64,000 nt of DNA from a virus (IMGVR_UViG_3300030108_003783:1-64000); one strand, 5' to 3'. Positions 54,777-63,901 are shown, numbered from the stretch's first letter. The notes: generated by a model from the sequence alone, not told the origin. Translations and numbers: made by a program.

Positions 54777-55424
54777 ATGGCAAATGGAATTTATAAAGTA
54801 ACAGAACAATTTGAAGAGAGACTTGCATCTTATACGGGAGCTAGATATGCAGTTACAGTTGACAATATGAGTAATGGCTTGTTCTTAGCTTTATATTACG
54901 AAAAAAATATTGCAAAATCAATAAAAGAAGATTTTGTGACAATACCTAATAGAACATATCCATCTGTTCCATGTGAAATTATACATGCAGGTTTAAAAGT
55001 AAAATGGAAAAAGTTAAAAAGTAAAACGTTAACTGGTGCTTATAAATTAGAAGGTTCAAATATTTGGGATTCGGCTTTAAGATTTACTCATAATATGTAT
55101 AAACCAAAAACTCATATGTGCCTTTCATTTACTGGCCCATATAAAACTTTCAAACTTAGTAAAGGTGGTTGCATATTAACAGATGATCATGAAGCTTATC
55201 TTTGGTTTAAGAGAGCTAGATTTAGTGGAAGGAGAGAATGTTCATATGAAGATGACAATTTTGATATGCTTGGTTGGAACTTTTATATGATGCCAGAATT
55301 AGCCGCAAGAGGTTTACTTTTAATGAATCAATTTTACAATATAGATGGAACTCCAAAAAAGAACAAAGATATAACTCATACTTATCCAGATTTGAGTAAA
55401 TTTGAAATTTATAATAAGTCATGA
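54777..55424 (+). CDS. shortened DegT/DnrJ-type sugar aminotransferase-like protein
   Basis: A 215-residue protein matching the PLP-dependent DegT family: FEERLASYTGARYAVTVDNMSNGL, PNRTYPSVPCEIIHAGLKV, IWDSALRF (Asp that pairs with PLP nitrogen), and SFTGPYKTFKLSKGGCILTDD, where the Lys after PY is the expected Schiff-base residue. Usual length is about 370 residues; the C-terminal small domain is missing. It may be a minimal or inactive version. The next gene overlaps by 4 bases. Confidence 0.75.
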   Translation: MANGIYKVTEQFEERLASYTGARYAVTVDNMSNGLFLALYYEKNIAKSIKEDFVTIPNRTYPSVPCEIIHAGLKVKWKKLKSKTLTGAYKLEGSNIWDSALRFTHNMYKPKTHMCLSFTGPYKTFKLSKGGCILTDDHEAYLWFKRARFSGRRECSYEDDNFDMLGWNFYMMPELAARGLLLMNQFYNIDGTPKKNKDITHTYPDLSKFEIYNKS

Positions 55425-56065
55425 AAATAGCAATAATGCAACCTTACTTTGTGCCCTATTTGGGATATTTTCAATTGATCAATGAAGTAGATATATTCGT
55501 TTTTTATGACGACGTTAATTTTATTAATAGAGGTTGGATAAATAGAAATACTATAACTATGAATAACGAAATAAAAAGATTCACTGTGCCTCTTATAAAG
55601 TCTAGTCAAAATAAAAAGATAAATGAAATTGATGTTAATTGGGATAGTAAAGAAATTAATAAGTTATTAAAAACTTTCAGATACAATTTAAAAGGTAAAT
55701 CAAAAGCTATAAAAATAATAGAATCTATCTTTGAAGATAAACCAAAAAGCATTTCAGATATGGCAATTCAATCAATCAAATACTTTTGCAAAGAACTAGG
55801 TATTAAAACTAAATTTGAAAAATCTTCTGAGATAGAGTATAAAAAATCTGAAGATAAATTGTTAAACTTAGTTAATATATGCAAAAGTAAAAATATATCT
55901 AATTATGTAAATGCAGAAGGTGGGCATAAATTGTATACAAAGAAAGATTTTAAGGCTAATGGTATAGATTTGAAATTTCTAAAGGGAACGCCATCTACAT
56001 CAATTTTAGATATAATAGATTCTAAAGATATAAAAGAGAGATTACTTAATTATGAAACAATATAA
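55421..56065 (+). CDS. WbqC-like family protein
   Basis: A 214-residue protein with the hallmark start AIMQPYFVPYLGYFQLINEV, then FVFYDDVNFINRGWINRNTI and VNAEGGHKLYTKKDF. WbqC proteins occur in O-antigen and other polysaccharide clusters; their reaction is not firmly established. Together with the DegT-like gene it points to an amino-sugar containing glycan. Confidence 0.88.
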   Translation: MKIAIMQPYFVPYLGYFQLINEVDIFVFYDDVNFINRGWINRNTITMNNEIKRFTVPLIKSSQNKKINEIDVNWDSKEINKLLKTFRYNLKGKSKAIKIIESIFEDKPKSISDMAIQSIKYFCKELGIKTKFEKSSEIEYKKSEDKLLNLVNICKSKNISNYVNAEGGHKLYTKKDFKANGIDLKFLKGTPSTSILDIIDSKDIKERLLNYETI

Positions 56066-56831
56066 TAAAATATGCACAATAGATATGAGCAAGTCTTCTA
56101 AAAGTATATTAGAGGAATTGCAGCCAGTTTGGGGTAAGTTCAAAGCATATCATATTGAAAACGTAAATACCAAAGATTTTGAAAAAGAATACGAGGAAGC
56201 AGCAGAAAAATTAGGTGAAATTAGATTATGCCATCCTGTCAATGATAAAAGTACAGAATTTTCAAAGTCAAGAGATATAAAGTACAATCCAGAAATATAT
56301 CATTACTTTGCTTCTAATACTAGGCAACCATTGCATACAGATTATGCTTACTATCACGAGACAGAAAGTCCTGATTGGTTAATGTTATATTGCATGCAAC
56401 CTTCAGAATATGGCGGTAAAACTCACTTGCTGTCTACAGAGTCTTTGATTTCTATATTGAAAAAATATAATCCAAAACTTTTAGAAGATATAAAAGTAGA
56501 TGTTACTTGGAAATATAATGGAAAAGATGGAGACAAAATTCATAAAAAACCTATACTAGAAGGTCATAAAATAAATTGGAATTATTGGCAAATAAAAGAA
56601 GAATTAAATACACCAGAGGTAATGAAAATCAGAGAAGAATTTTTTACATTCTTAGAGAAAGTTATTGTTGATGGTTGTATGTATGACTTCTCAAAGATTT
56701 GGAAACCTGGAGACTGTATAATTTTTAATGACAAATTTACTTTGCATGGAAGAGATGCTTTCTTAGGTCAAAGATGGCTAAAAGATCATGCATTTTATTC
56801 AAAACAAAAAGAAAGGATGTATCATATATGA
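56052..56831 (+). CDS. TauD/TfdA-like Fe(II)/2-oxoglutarate dioxygenase
   Basis: A 259-residue protein with the iron site H95-x-D97 in RQPLHTDYAYY and the distal His in FNDKFTLHGRDAF, followed by the arginine of the WLKDHAFY region. GGKTHLLSTESLI is typical of TauD relatives. It would hydroxylate an unknown small substrate or sugar-linked group. The first 14 bases overlap the WbqC gene. Confidence 0.82.
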   Translation: MKQYNKICTIDMSKSSKSILEELQPVWGKFKAYHIENVNTKDFEKEYEEAAEKLGEIRLCHPVNDKSTEFSKSRDIKYNPEIYHYFASNTRQPLHTDYAYYHETESPDWLMLYCMQPSEYGGKTHLLSTESLISILKKYNPKLLEDIKVDVTWKYNGKDGDKIHKKPILEGHKINWNYWQIKEELNTPEVMKIREEFFTFLEKVIVDGCMYDFSKIWKPGDCIIFNDKFTLHGRDAFLGQRWLKDHAFYSKQKERMYHI

Positions 56832-58501
56832 AATACGTAATATGGGTAGATAGTTACAGATCAAATAGTGGTGGTATTGCTGTATTGCATAAGTTAGGAC
56901 AGAAACTTCAAGAGAAAGGTTGCAGTGTATATATGTATTCACCTAAAAGTTTACCAGGATTAAATCTGATAGATAACTATGGTGTTGAAAGAATAAAAGA
57001 TGAAGCTTGGATAATATATCCAGAAATAGTAATAGGTAATCCTTTAAATGCTAAAAATGTAATCAGGTGGGTTTTAAATAGTCCTGGATATATTGGAGGC
57101 GATTCAAATACTTGGGGTAACAATGATTTAGTATATTCTATAGGTGATTATTTCAAAATAGACAAGTCAATAAATGTAGAAGGTTATCTGAAGATTTGGG
57201 ACTTTAAGCTTGATTATTGGAAAGATGAAAATTTGGAAAGGTCTATCGATACTCATCTTATTAGAAAAGCAAAAGATAGAGCTGGTTCTAAAAAGAATGC
57301 AACTTTTGATATGCACTCTAAAGATTCTATTTGTTTAGATGGAGATATTGCAAATGACTTTTCAAAATTAAAAGAAAAATTAAATCAGACAAAAACTTTT
57401 ATTAGCTATGACTCAGCTACATACTATTCAACAATTGCAGCATTATGCGGAGCAATATCAGTTGTAATACCAGATGGAAAAAATAGCAAAGAAGAATATA
57501 AAAGAAAATTCCCTTTATGTAAATATGGAGTTGCTTGGGGCTTAGACGATATTCAATGGGCAATAGATACAAAAGATAAAGTAAGACCTCACTTAGAAGA
57601 TATGGAAAAAGAATCCGATGATCTTTTAGATGAATTTATATTAAACACTTCAAAAGCAAAATTGTTTTTAAGAACAGCAAACAACAAAATCTTTTCAGCT
57701 GGTGAAGTATACAAATTAGGATTTCCAATTGAAGAACCTTTTTATATACCAAAAGAATACATTGAATCTAAAGAATATACAATATTAAGAACATGTCATG
57801 GCCTTGGAGATTGGGGTATTATTTCTTCTTTACCTAGAAAATTGAAAGAAGCATATCCTAATTGCAAAGTAAATATTCCATCGCCTAAATTACTTAGTGA
57901 ATTGTTCAAGGGTCACGAAGAAAGATGGTCTTCATGGGATAACCCTTTCAATGTAGTTAAAACTATATTTGATAATAATCCTTATGTTGATAATTACATA
58001 GACAGCTTTCAAGGTGAAATTTACAATGATCATTATCATATTTACGATGGAACAAAAGATGAACCTTTAGCAAAACAAATTCTAAGGTTTTGGAGAGTAA
58101 AAGATTTAAGTAATATACAACCAGAAATATATTGGACAAAAGATGAAGAAGAAAAAGCAAATGAAATTATAAAAAATAATCTTGGTGATGAATTTGGTTC
58201 TTTAATGTTATCTAATAGATTCAATAATGAAAGCATTGATACTATTCAATCTATATTAAATGATCAAAATTTACCTATAGCTTATTGGACTTCATCAGAA
58301 AATCATGGATTAGTATTTGACAAAAAATTAGATTTAAAAGATATAGATATAAGAATTCAATTGCTAATAAGATCCAAGGGCAAATTTACAGTTGGCAATC
58401 AATCTGGAGCTGTAGACGTTTTACCTAGGTACACTAAAACTTTTATTTTACCTAGAACTAAATTAAGAAGTAACATAATAGATGGAGCATATTATATATG
58501 A
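56828..58501 (+). CDS. two-domain glycosyltransferase (GT-B plus GT9-like)
   Basis: The ATG at 56828 overlaps the previous stop (ATGA); the ATG at 56774 lies inside the upstream gene. The 557-residue product has an N-terminal transferase-like half (VDSYRSNSGGIAVLHKLGQK, later TFISYDSATYYSTIAALCGA). From about residue 317 it has a second half resembling heptosyltransferase-type GT9 proteins (TCHGLGDWGIISSLPRKLKE, ending FTVGNQSGAVDVLPRY). A fusion of two sugar-transfer units is inferred. Confidence 0.72.
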   Translation: MKYVIWVDSYRSNSGGIAVLHKLGQKLQEKGCSVYMYSPKSLPGLNLIDNYGVERIKDEAWIIYPEIVIGNPLNAKNVIRWVLNSPGYIGGDSNTWGNNDLVYSIGDYFKIDKSINVEGYLKIWDFKLDYWKDENLERSIDTHLIRKAKDRAGSKKNATFDMHSKDSICLDGDIANDFSKLKEKLNQTKTFISYDSATYYSTIAALCGAISVVIPDGKNSKEEYKRKFPLCKYGVAWGLDDIQWAIDTKDKVRPHLEDMEKESDDLLDEFILNTSKAKLFLRTANNKIFSAGEVYKLGFPIEEPFYIPKEYIESKEYTILRTCHGLGDWGIISSLPRKLKEAYPNCKVNIPSPKLLSELFKGHEERWSSWDNPFNVVKTIFDNNPYVDNYIDSFQGEIYNDHYHIYDGTKDEPLAKQILRFWRVKDLSNIQPEIYWTKDEEEKANEIIKNNLGDEFGSLMLSNRFNNESIDTIQSILNDQNLPIAYWTSSENHGLVFDKKLDLKDIDIRIQLLIRSKGKFTVGNQSGAVDVLPRYTKTFILPRTKLRSNIIDGAYYI

Positions 58502-59139
58502 AAAAGATAGTATACAATTCTGAAAAATTTAATTGGCAAAATTCTATTGCAAAATTATTTGGTGTAGATTATTTACATAACATAAATGAAAATGTAGAAG
58601 TATTCAAAAGAGAAACTGACCAGAATACAAAATTCCATAGTTTATTCTATGATTGGATAAGAAAGGAATCAACTGTAAAAATGTATACAGACTTTATAAA
58701 TGAAGTGGTAAGACCTCTTTACGATGAAGAAATAGTTTATCAATCCATCCCTACTTTCAGAGTTTGCTATCCTAATAATATAGCAGTTGGGGAATTTCAC
58801 AAAGATAAATATTATAGGAATATAGAATGGGCTGAAAAAGTAAAAGAGCTAAATTACTTTTTACCGATAACTGATGCATTTGAAACTAATACTATTTGGG
58901 TAGAATCAGAAGAAGATAAAGGCGATTATAAACCTATGAATTGCAATTATGGCGAATTAATTCAATGGGACGGAAGCAATCTAAGTCACGGAAATAAAAT
59001 AAACAAAACGGGAATGTGCAGAATATCAATGGACTTTAGAGTAATTAAAAAGTCAAACTATATAGACAGCGACCACGAAACGATTAACACTAAAACAAAA
59101 TTTGGTATTGGTGGATATTATAAAGAAACAGGAGAGTAA
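58498..59139 (+). CDS. 2-oxoglutarate/Fe(II) dioxygenase-like protein (StrG-like)
   Basis: A 213-residue protein. FRVCYPNNIAVGEFHKDKYY supplies H101-x-D103, and LSHGNKINKTGMCRISMDFRV supplies the distal His and the 2-oxoglutarate-binding Arg. The pattern is like the streptomycin-cluster StrG oxygenases. It is the second oxygenase of the operon and unrelated in detail to the TauD-like one. 4-base overlap upstream. Confidence 0.72.
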   Translation: MKKIVYNSEKFNWQNSIAKLFGVDYLHNINENVEVFKRETDQNTKFHSLFYDWIRKESTVKMYTDFINEVVRPLYDEEIVYQSIPTFRVCYPNNIAVGEFHKDKYYRNIEWAEKVKELNYFLPITDAFETNTIWVESEEDKGDYKPMNCNYGELIQWDGSNLSHGNKINKTGMCRISMDFRVIKKSNYIDSDHETINTKTKFGIGGYYKETGE

Positions 59140-59141
59140 AT

Positions 59142-60608
59142 ATGTTTTTAATAAAAGACTTAAAGAAAAAGTATACAACAGACGATACCGTAAAAAATCA
59201 AATCAAGATTCACTTTGGTGATTGCTCAAAGCTTGAAAAGGAATACGATGAATTTTGGGATAATCAATTGATGGGTCAAATTTTAAATCACTGGGCTAAT
59301 CCTGACCGTCACGTTGCTGGAGCTGGGCCAATAGATTATAATGAAGGTAAAATTTTATATTTATATATTAGAACTAAAAAACCAAAAAACGTTTTGGAAA
59401 TTGGTCATGCTGGTGGAGCTTCATCTATTGTTATATTAAAAGCTTTGGAAGAAAATGGAAATGGTAAATTATGCACTTGTGACTTGAAGTCTTGGAGTGA
59501 AGATCCTAATCTATTACCACTTTTTAGAGATTATATAGATAACAAATCTGATATGCTAGAAATGCATGGTCATATCGATGCACTAGAACTGATACCTAGA
59601 TTAACTACTAAATTCGATATAGTATTTACAGATGCAAGTCATGAGCTAGAATTTTGTTTACCAATGGCAAAAATACTAAAAGAAAAATATCCAGAAGCAT
59701 TACATTTATATCATGAATGGGCATTCTCACCTTTCTCTAGTAAAGAAGCTCAAGATTATTTAAGTATAAAAGAAAATATATATCATCAAAAAATGGCAGA
59801 AAGAGAAGCTTTTGAAAAGGTTTTTGATATAGCTGATTATCATCATTTTGGTTTTTATGGAAGTTGCGGATTGGGAGTTGTAAAGAAAAGAGAAGAAACT
59901 CAAACAATAAAAGTTTATTATAGATTATCAAATCAGCAAGCTGGTATTCACAAAAATAAAATTGCAAATGCAAACAAAAAAAATTGTTTAGAAAATTGCA
60001 TAAATAAATTTGGAAAAGAGAATATAACTGTTTTAGGCGACAATTTAAATACAGAACATATAGAATGGCTTAGAGATTTAGGTATAAGATTTATAGAAGT
60101 TTCTAATGGAAATGGTTCTGGAACTTTTAGAGATGCATTAAATTTATGCATAAAAGAGAATTTAGAATCTGATTTTGTATATTTATTAGAGGATGACTTC
60201 TTACACAAAGAATCATCAAAAGAGTTATTAATAGAAGCATTAAATAAATACGACGGTTATATTACATTGTACGATCACCCAGATAAATACATCAATAAAG
60301 AAGATGGCGGTAACCCTTTTATAGAAGAGGGAGGAGAAGTAACAAGAGTTGTTACTACTAAGAATGTGCATTGGAAAATTACAAATTCAACAGTTATGTC
60401 TTTTGCTGCAAGAGTATCTAGATTGAAACATGATAAAGAATTATTAGAAAAATATTCTTCTAATAGAATAACAGATTCTTTTAGTTTCTTTACAGAATTA
60501 TCTAGAGAAAAAGGTATACCAGCATTAAGTTCTATTCCAGGTTTTTCTACTCATTGTGAATCTGCATGGTTATCACCGTTTACTAATTGGGAGGAGATAA
60601 ATGATTAG
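59142..60608 (+). CDS. methyltransferase-glycosyltransferase fusion
   Basis: A 488-residue protein. Residues about 80-250 form a class I SAM-dependent methyltransferase (motif I VLEIGHAGGASS, then GKLCTCDLKS, FDIVFTDASHE). From about residue 252 a second domain begins (IKVYYRLSNQQAGIHKNKI), with GT-A-like FVYLLEDDFLH carrying a candidate DxD site. Sugar O-methylation coupled to transfer is a reasonable inference. SD AGGAG; it overlaps the next gene by 8 bases. Confidence 0.78.
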   Translation: MFLIKDLKKKYTTDDTVKNQIKIHFGDCSKLEKEYDEFWDNQLMGQILNHWANPDRHVAGAGPIDYNEGKILYLYIRTKKPKNVLEIGHAGGASSIVILKALEENGNGKLCTCDLKSWSEDPNLLPLFRDYIDNKSDMLEMHGHIDALELIPRLTTKFDIVFTDASHELEFCLPMAKILKEKYPEALHLYHEWAFSPFSSKEAQDYLSIKENIYHQKMAEREAFEKVFDIADYHHFGFYGSCGLGVVKKREETQTIKVYYRLSNQQAGIHKNKIANANKKNCLENCINKFGKENITVLGDNLNTEHIEWLRDLGIRFIEVSNGNGSGTFRDALNLCIKENLESDFVYLLEDDFLHKESSKELLIEALNKYDGYITLYDHPDKYINKEDGGNPFIEEGGEVTRVVTTKNVHWKITNSTVMSFAARVSRLKHDKELLEKYSSNRITDSFSFFTELSREKGIPALSSIPGFSTHCESAWLSPFTNWEEIND

Positions 60609-61389
60609 TGTAATAATTCCATCTTACAGGAATCCAAAATGCTTAGATATTTGTTTAGAGTCTGCATTAAGAGGGCAAGATAAAGATAATGAAATAATAT
60701 GCATTTTAGATGGTTACCCTAAAGAATCTGCAAACGTTTTAGAAAAATATAAAAACGATGTAAATTTTTTACCCTTACCTGAAAATAAAGGTATGCAATA
60801 TGCATTGAATATGGGTGTTTATAATGCTTCATATGATAAAGTTCTAATAGTAAATGACGATAATGTATTCCCTATAGATTGGGATAAAATATTATTAGAA
60901 GATTATAATGATAATTTAATTTTAACACCCAATCAAATAGAAAAAGCAGAAAGCTTATTTAATTTTGAGACAAATGATTTGGGAAGCCCTGATAATTTTG
61001 ATTTAGAAAATTTCTTTAATGAAGAGCTTAATCATAGAAAAAATAATATTACAGATGACGGTGGCATCTTCCCTTTTCTAATTTCAAAGAAAAAGTATAT
61101 GATGGTTGGAGGATTTGATACTTTATACCCATCTCCATTTATTTGCGATTGGGATTTCTTTTTAAAATGTGAAATTGCTGGAATGGAAACAAAGCGTTCA
61201 AGAAAGTTATGTTTTTATCATTTTGGTTCGGTTTCAACTAAAAATGGAAAAGAGGGTGAAAGATTCAAGCAATCAGAATTACAAGCTGTAGATTTATATA
61301 AATATAAATGGGGATTCGATATGGTATTAAATGAAGATAACTCTCATTCGCCTAAAGGTCAAACAATAAAAGGAATTAGATATGAATAA
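60601..61389 (+). CDS. glycosyltransferase family 2
   Basis: A 262-residue GT-A enzyme: ISVIIPSYRNPKCLDICLES at the N-terminus, ENKGMQYALNMGVYNAS, the metal site VNDDNVFP at about 84-91, and CDWDFFLKCEIAGME near the acceptor region. It overlaps both neighbours by 8 bases. Donor and acceptor unknown. Confidence 0.88.
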   Translation: MISVIIPSYRNPKCLDICLESALRGQDKDNEIICILDGYPKESANVLEKYKNDVNFLPLPENKGMQYALNMGVYNASYDKVLIVNDDNVFPIDWDKILLEDYNDNLILTPNQIEKAESLFNFETNDLGSPDNFDLENFFNEELNHRKNNITDDGGIFPFLISKKKYMMVGGFDTLYPSPFICDWDFFLKCEIAGMETKRSRKLCFYHFGSVSTKNGKEGERFKQSELQAVDLYKYKWGFDMVLNEDNSHSPKGQTIKGIRYE

Positions 61390-62389
61390 AAAAATATTGA
61401 TAACTGGAGTCGCTGGATTATTGGGATCAAGACTAGCAGATTGGATAATAAAAAATACAGACTATAAAGTAATTGGTATAGATGATATGTCTGGTGGATA
61501 TATTGAAAATGTACCTAATGGTGTAAAACTTTATAAGTTTGATTTAAAAGAATTAGACAGAGTAAAAGATCTATTCAGAAAGCATAAACCAGAAATAGTA
61601 TATCATTTTGCAGCTTATGCTGCTGAAGGCTTGTCACCATTTATTAGAAAATTTAATTATGAAAATAATTTAATAGCTTCTACAAATCTTATAACTTGCA
61701 GTATAGAACAAGATGTAAAAAGATTTATTTTTGCAAGTTCTATGTCTGTATATGGAAATAAATATGAACCACCTTTCCATGAAGATTTACAACAATGCCC
61801 TATTGATCCTTATGGTATTGCAAAGTTTGGTGTAGAACAAGATTTGAAGATTGCTTATGAACAACATGGTTTAAAATATACAATTATCAGACCTCATAAC
61901 TTTTATGGTCAAAATCAAAATATTTGGGATAAATACAGAAATGTATTAGGAATATGGATGTATCAAATAATAAATGGTATGCAACCTACTATATTTGGTG
62001 ATGGTGAACAAAAAAGAGCTTTCAGTTATGTTGACGATTCAATTATCCCATTTTGGAATGCTTCACAAAGAGATGAATGCATAGATGAAATAATTAATCT
62101 TGGTGGTATAAAAGAATATACAATAAATGAAGCTTGTAATATTTTATGCAAAGTTACTGGCACTGATTTAAAACCTAAATATTTAGAAGCAAGGCACGAA
62201 GCAAAACATGCATGGTCAACATGGGAAAAATCTCAAGATCTTTTAGATTTCAAACACGAAATAGATTTAGAAGAAGGTTTAACTAGAATGTGGAATTGGG
62301 CACAAACACAACCAAACAGAAAAAGATTCTTTTGGGGAGATTACGAATTAAATAAAGGAATTTACGATTATTGGAAAACAGAAAAATGA
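61382..62389 (+). CDS. NAD-dependent nucleotide-sugar epimerase/dehydratase
   Basis: A 335-residue extended short-chain dehydrogenase. GVAGLLG at 9-15 binds NAD; FASSMSVYG and YGIAK supply the catalytic Ser and Tyr-x3-Lys; RPHNFYGQNQ and RAFSYVDDS are typical of UDP-glucose 4-epimerase relatives. The C-terminal 40 residues (YELNKGIYDYWKTEK end) are less conserved. It likely supplies an epimerised sugar nucleotide to the transferases. Confidence 0.9.
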   Translation: MNKKILITGVAGLLGSRLADWIIKNTDYKVIGIDDMSGGYIENVPNGVKLYKFDLKELDRVKDLFRKHKPEIVYHFAAYAAEGLSPFIRKFNYENNLIASTNLITCSIEQDVKRFIFASSMSVYGNKYEPPFHEDLQQCPIDPYGIAKFGVEQDLKIAYEQHGLKYTIIRPHNFYGQNQNIWDKYRNVLGIWMYQIINGMQPTIFGDGEQKRAFSYVDDSIIPFWNASQRDECIDEIINLGGIKEYTINEACNILCKVTGTDLKPKYLEARHEAKHAWSTWEKSQDLLDFKHEIDLEEGLTRMWNWAQTQPNRKRFFWGDYELNKGIYDYWKTEK

Positions 62390-63210
62390 AAACACTAGGA
62401 ATTATTGGTCAAGGATTTGTTGGAACTGCAGTCTTTGAAGGTTTAAAAGAGCATTATATTATAGAGACTTATGATATCAGTAAAGAATCAACATGTAAAT
62501 CCTTAGATGAAATATATGGAAAATCTGAGGTTTTGTTTTTATGTTTACCTACACCAATGGATATTAATGGTTCATGCCACTTAGGAATCATAGAACCAGT
62601 ATTAAAAGAATTAAATTCATTTGGAAAAAAAATAATTATTGTAAAATCTACAATCCCACCGGGCACAACGGAAAAATGGAACTCAGAATATAAAAATTTA
62701 GATATAGTATTCAATCCAGAATTTTTAACTGAAGCAAATTCAATTGAAGATTTTAAAAATCAAAATAGAATTATAATTGGTGGTCCAAGACCAGCATCAA
62801 CAAAAGTAAGAAGATTATTTAAAAAAGCATTTCCAAGAGTTGCAATAATTAAAACAAGTTCAACAATAGCAGAAATGGTTAAATACTTTACAAATTGTTT
62901 TTTAGCAACAAAAGTATCATTTGCAAATGAGATGTACGAAATCAGTAAAGCTTTAGATATAGATTACGATAAAGTAATTGAATATGCTCAATATGATACA
63001 AGGATAGGTAATTCCCATTTAGAAGTACCAGGACCAGATGGAGACTTTGGATACGGGGGTCATTGCTTTCCAAAAGATGTTAGAGCTTTAATTGATAAAG
63101 CTGAAAAGCTTGGACTGATGCCTTTGATGCTAGAAGCAACAATGACAAAAAATAATATAATTAGAACCAATAGAGATTGGGAAAAACAAAAAGGAAGAGC
63201 AGTAATATAA
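62386..63210 (+). CDS. UDP-glucose/GDP-mannose dehydrogenase-like, lacking C-terminal domain
   Basis: The ATG at 62386 overlaps the epimerase stop (ATGA). The 274-residue product has GQGFVG at residues 8-13 (NAD), LCLPTPMD, VKSTIPPGTTE, NPEFLTEANSIEDF, and GYGGHCFPKD with the catalytic Cys at about 227. Normal enzymes are about 430 residues; the C-terminal UDP-binding domain is absent, so substrate binding must differ or the enzyme may be a partial one. Confidence 0.85.
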   Translation: MKTLGIIGQGFVGTAVFEGLKEHYIIETYDISKESTCKSLDEIYGKSEVLFLCLPTPMDINGSCHLGIIEPVLKELNSFGKKIIIVKSTIPPGTTEKWNSEYKNLDIVFNPEFLTEANSIEDFKNQNRIIIGGPRPASTKVRRLFKKAFPRVAIIKTSSTIAEMVKYFTNCFLATKVSFANEMYEISKALDIDYDKVIEYAQYDTRIGNSHLEVPGPDGDFGYGGHCFPKDVRALIDKAEKLGLMPLMLEATMTKNNIIRTNRDWEKQKGRAVI

Positions 63211-63452
63211 TGCAATATTTTATTTTATTTCCAGAAGACACAGAAAAAGAAGTTGTATTCGAAGATAACCTATTAGGAGAAAGTTCTTTTAAAACCTTTT
63301 GGGGTGGAAGAGGATTAATTAAATTAATGACCATGGTAGATAAGACTCCAGAATTATTAGGGTTAGTTAGAATAAAAGATGATAAAGGAAAAGAATACGA
63401 AGTTTTAGAATTTTTAGATTCAATTAAAAAATTAAAAGTCAGGACAAGATAA
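63210..63452 (+). CDS. conserved small phage protein, unknown
   Basis: The ATG at 63210 shares a base with the previous stop (TAATG). The 80-residue product (QYFILFPEDTEKEVVFEDNL, then GESSFKTFWGGRGLIKLMTM) looks like a small protein conserved in T4-like phages. Role unknown. It ends in another TAATG overlap. Confidence 0.65.
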   Translation: MQYFILFPEDTEKEVVFEDNLLGESSFKTFWGGRGLIKLMTMVDKTPELLGLVRIKDDKGKEYEVLEFLDSIKKLKVRTR

Positions 63453-63574
63453 TGAAAATTAATATCAATAAATTAGTAATTGACGATGATGGTGAAATTA
63501 AATTACCAAAAAGAAAAAGAAAAAAATCTGTTAAGAAACATAGAGAAGAAAAAGATCATCCTAACAAAAAGTAA
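63452..63574 (+). CDS. 40-residue basic protein
   Basis: A short ORF linked to the previous gene by a TAATG overlap. MKININKLVIDDDGEIKLPK is followed by an almost purely Lys/Arg tail ending HPNKK. Coupling supports translation. A nucleic-acid-binding role is possible from charge alone. Confidence 0.55.
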   Translation: MKININKLVIDDDGEIKLPKRKRKKSVKKHREEKDHPNKK

Positions 63575-63578
63575 TATA

Positions 63579-63586
63579 TATTTATA
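63579..63586 (+). promoter_or_regulatory. late promoter motif TATTTATA
   Basis: AATATATATTTATATATTTAATAAGGAG, 20 bases before the next start codon. Confidence 0.55.
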
Positions 63587-63606
63587 TATTTAATAAGGAG
63601 ATTATA

Positions 63607-63867
63607 TTGGCAAACCCTAGTAAATCAGAAAAGATAGGAAGCTTCGTTAAAAGTGTAGGTTATCTTTCTATAAGACAAAAAATAACACAACCGAGAAAAA
63701 AGAAATTACCGAATGGTAGTTTTGAAACAATAGGTGGTTCTGTAGAAATAAGTTTATTTCATGCTAAAAATAAAATAGGGGGACCATATAAATCTCATGC
63801 ACTTGCAGAAGCAGAAGCTCTCAAACTATTAGCGGATAAGTTCAAGTATAGAAAGCCAAAAAAGTAG
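63607..63867 (+). CDS. small basic protein with TTG start
   Basis: An 86-residue protein starting at TTG, chosen because AAGGAG lies 8 bases upstream and there is no ATG until well inside. The product (IGSFVKSVGYLSIRQKITQP, then VEISLFHAKNKIGGPYKSHA and ALKLLADKF) is basic and unassigned. A late motif precedes it. Confidence 0.6.
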   Translation: MANPSKSEKIGSFVKSVGYLSIRQKITQPRKKKLPNGSFETIGGSVEISLFHAKNKIGGPYKSHALAEAEALKLLADKFKYRKPKK

Positions 63868-63901
63868 TATTTAGTTTGGTTTTTTGATATTTATTAAAGA
63901 A

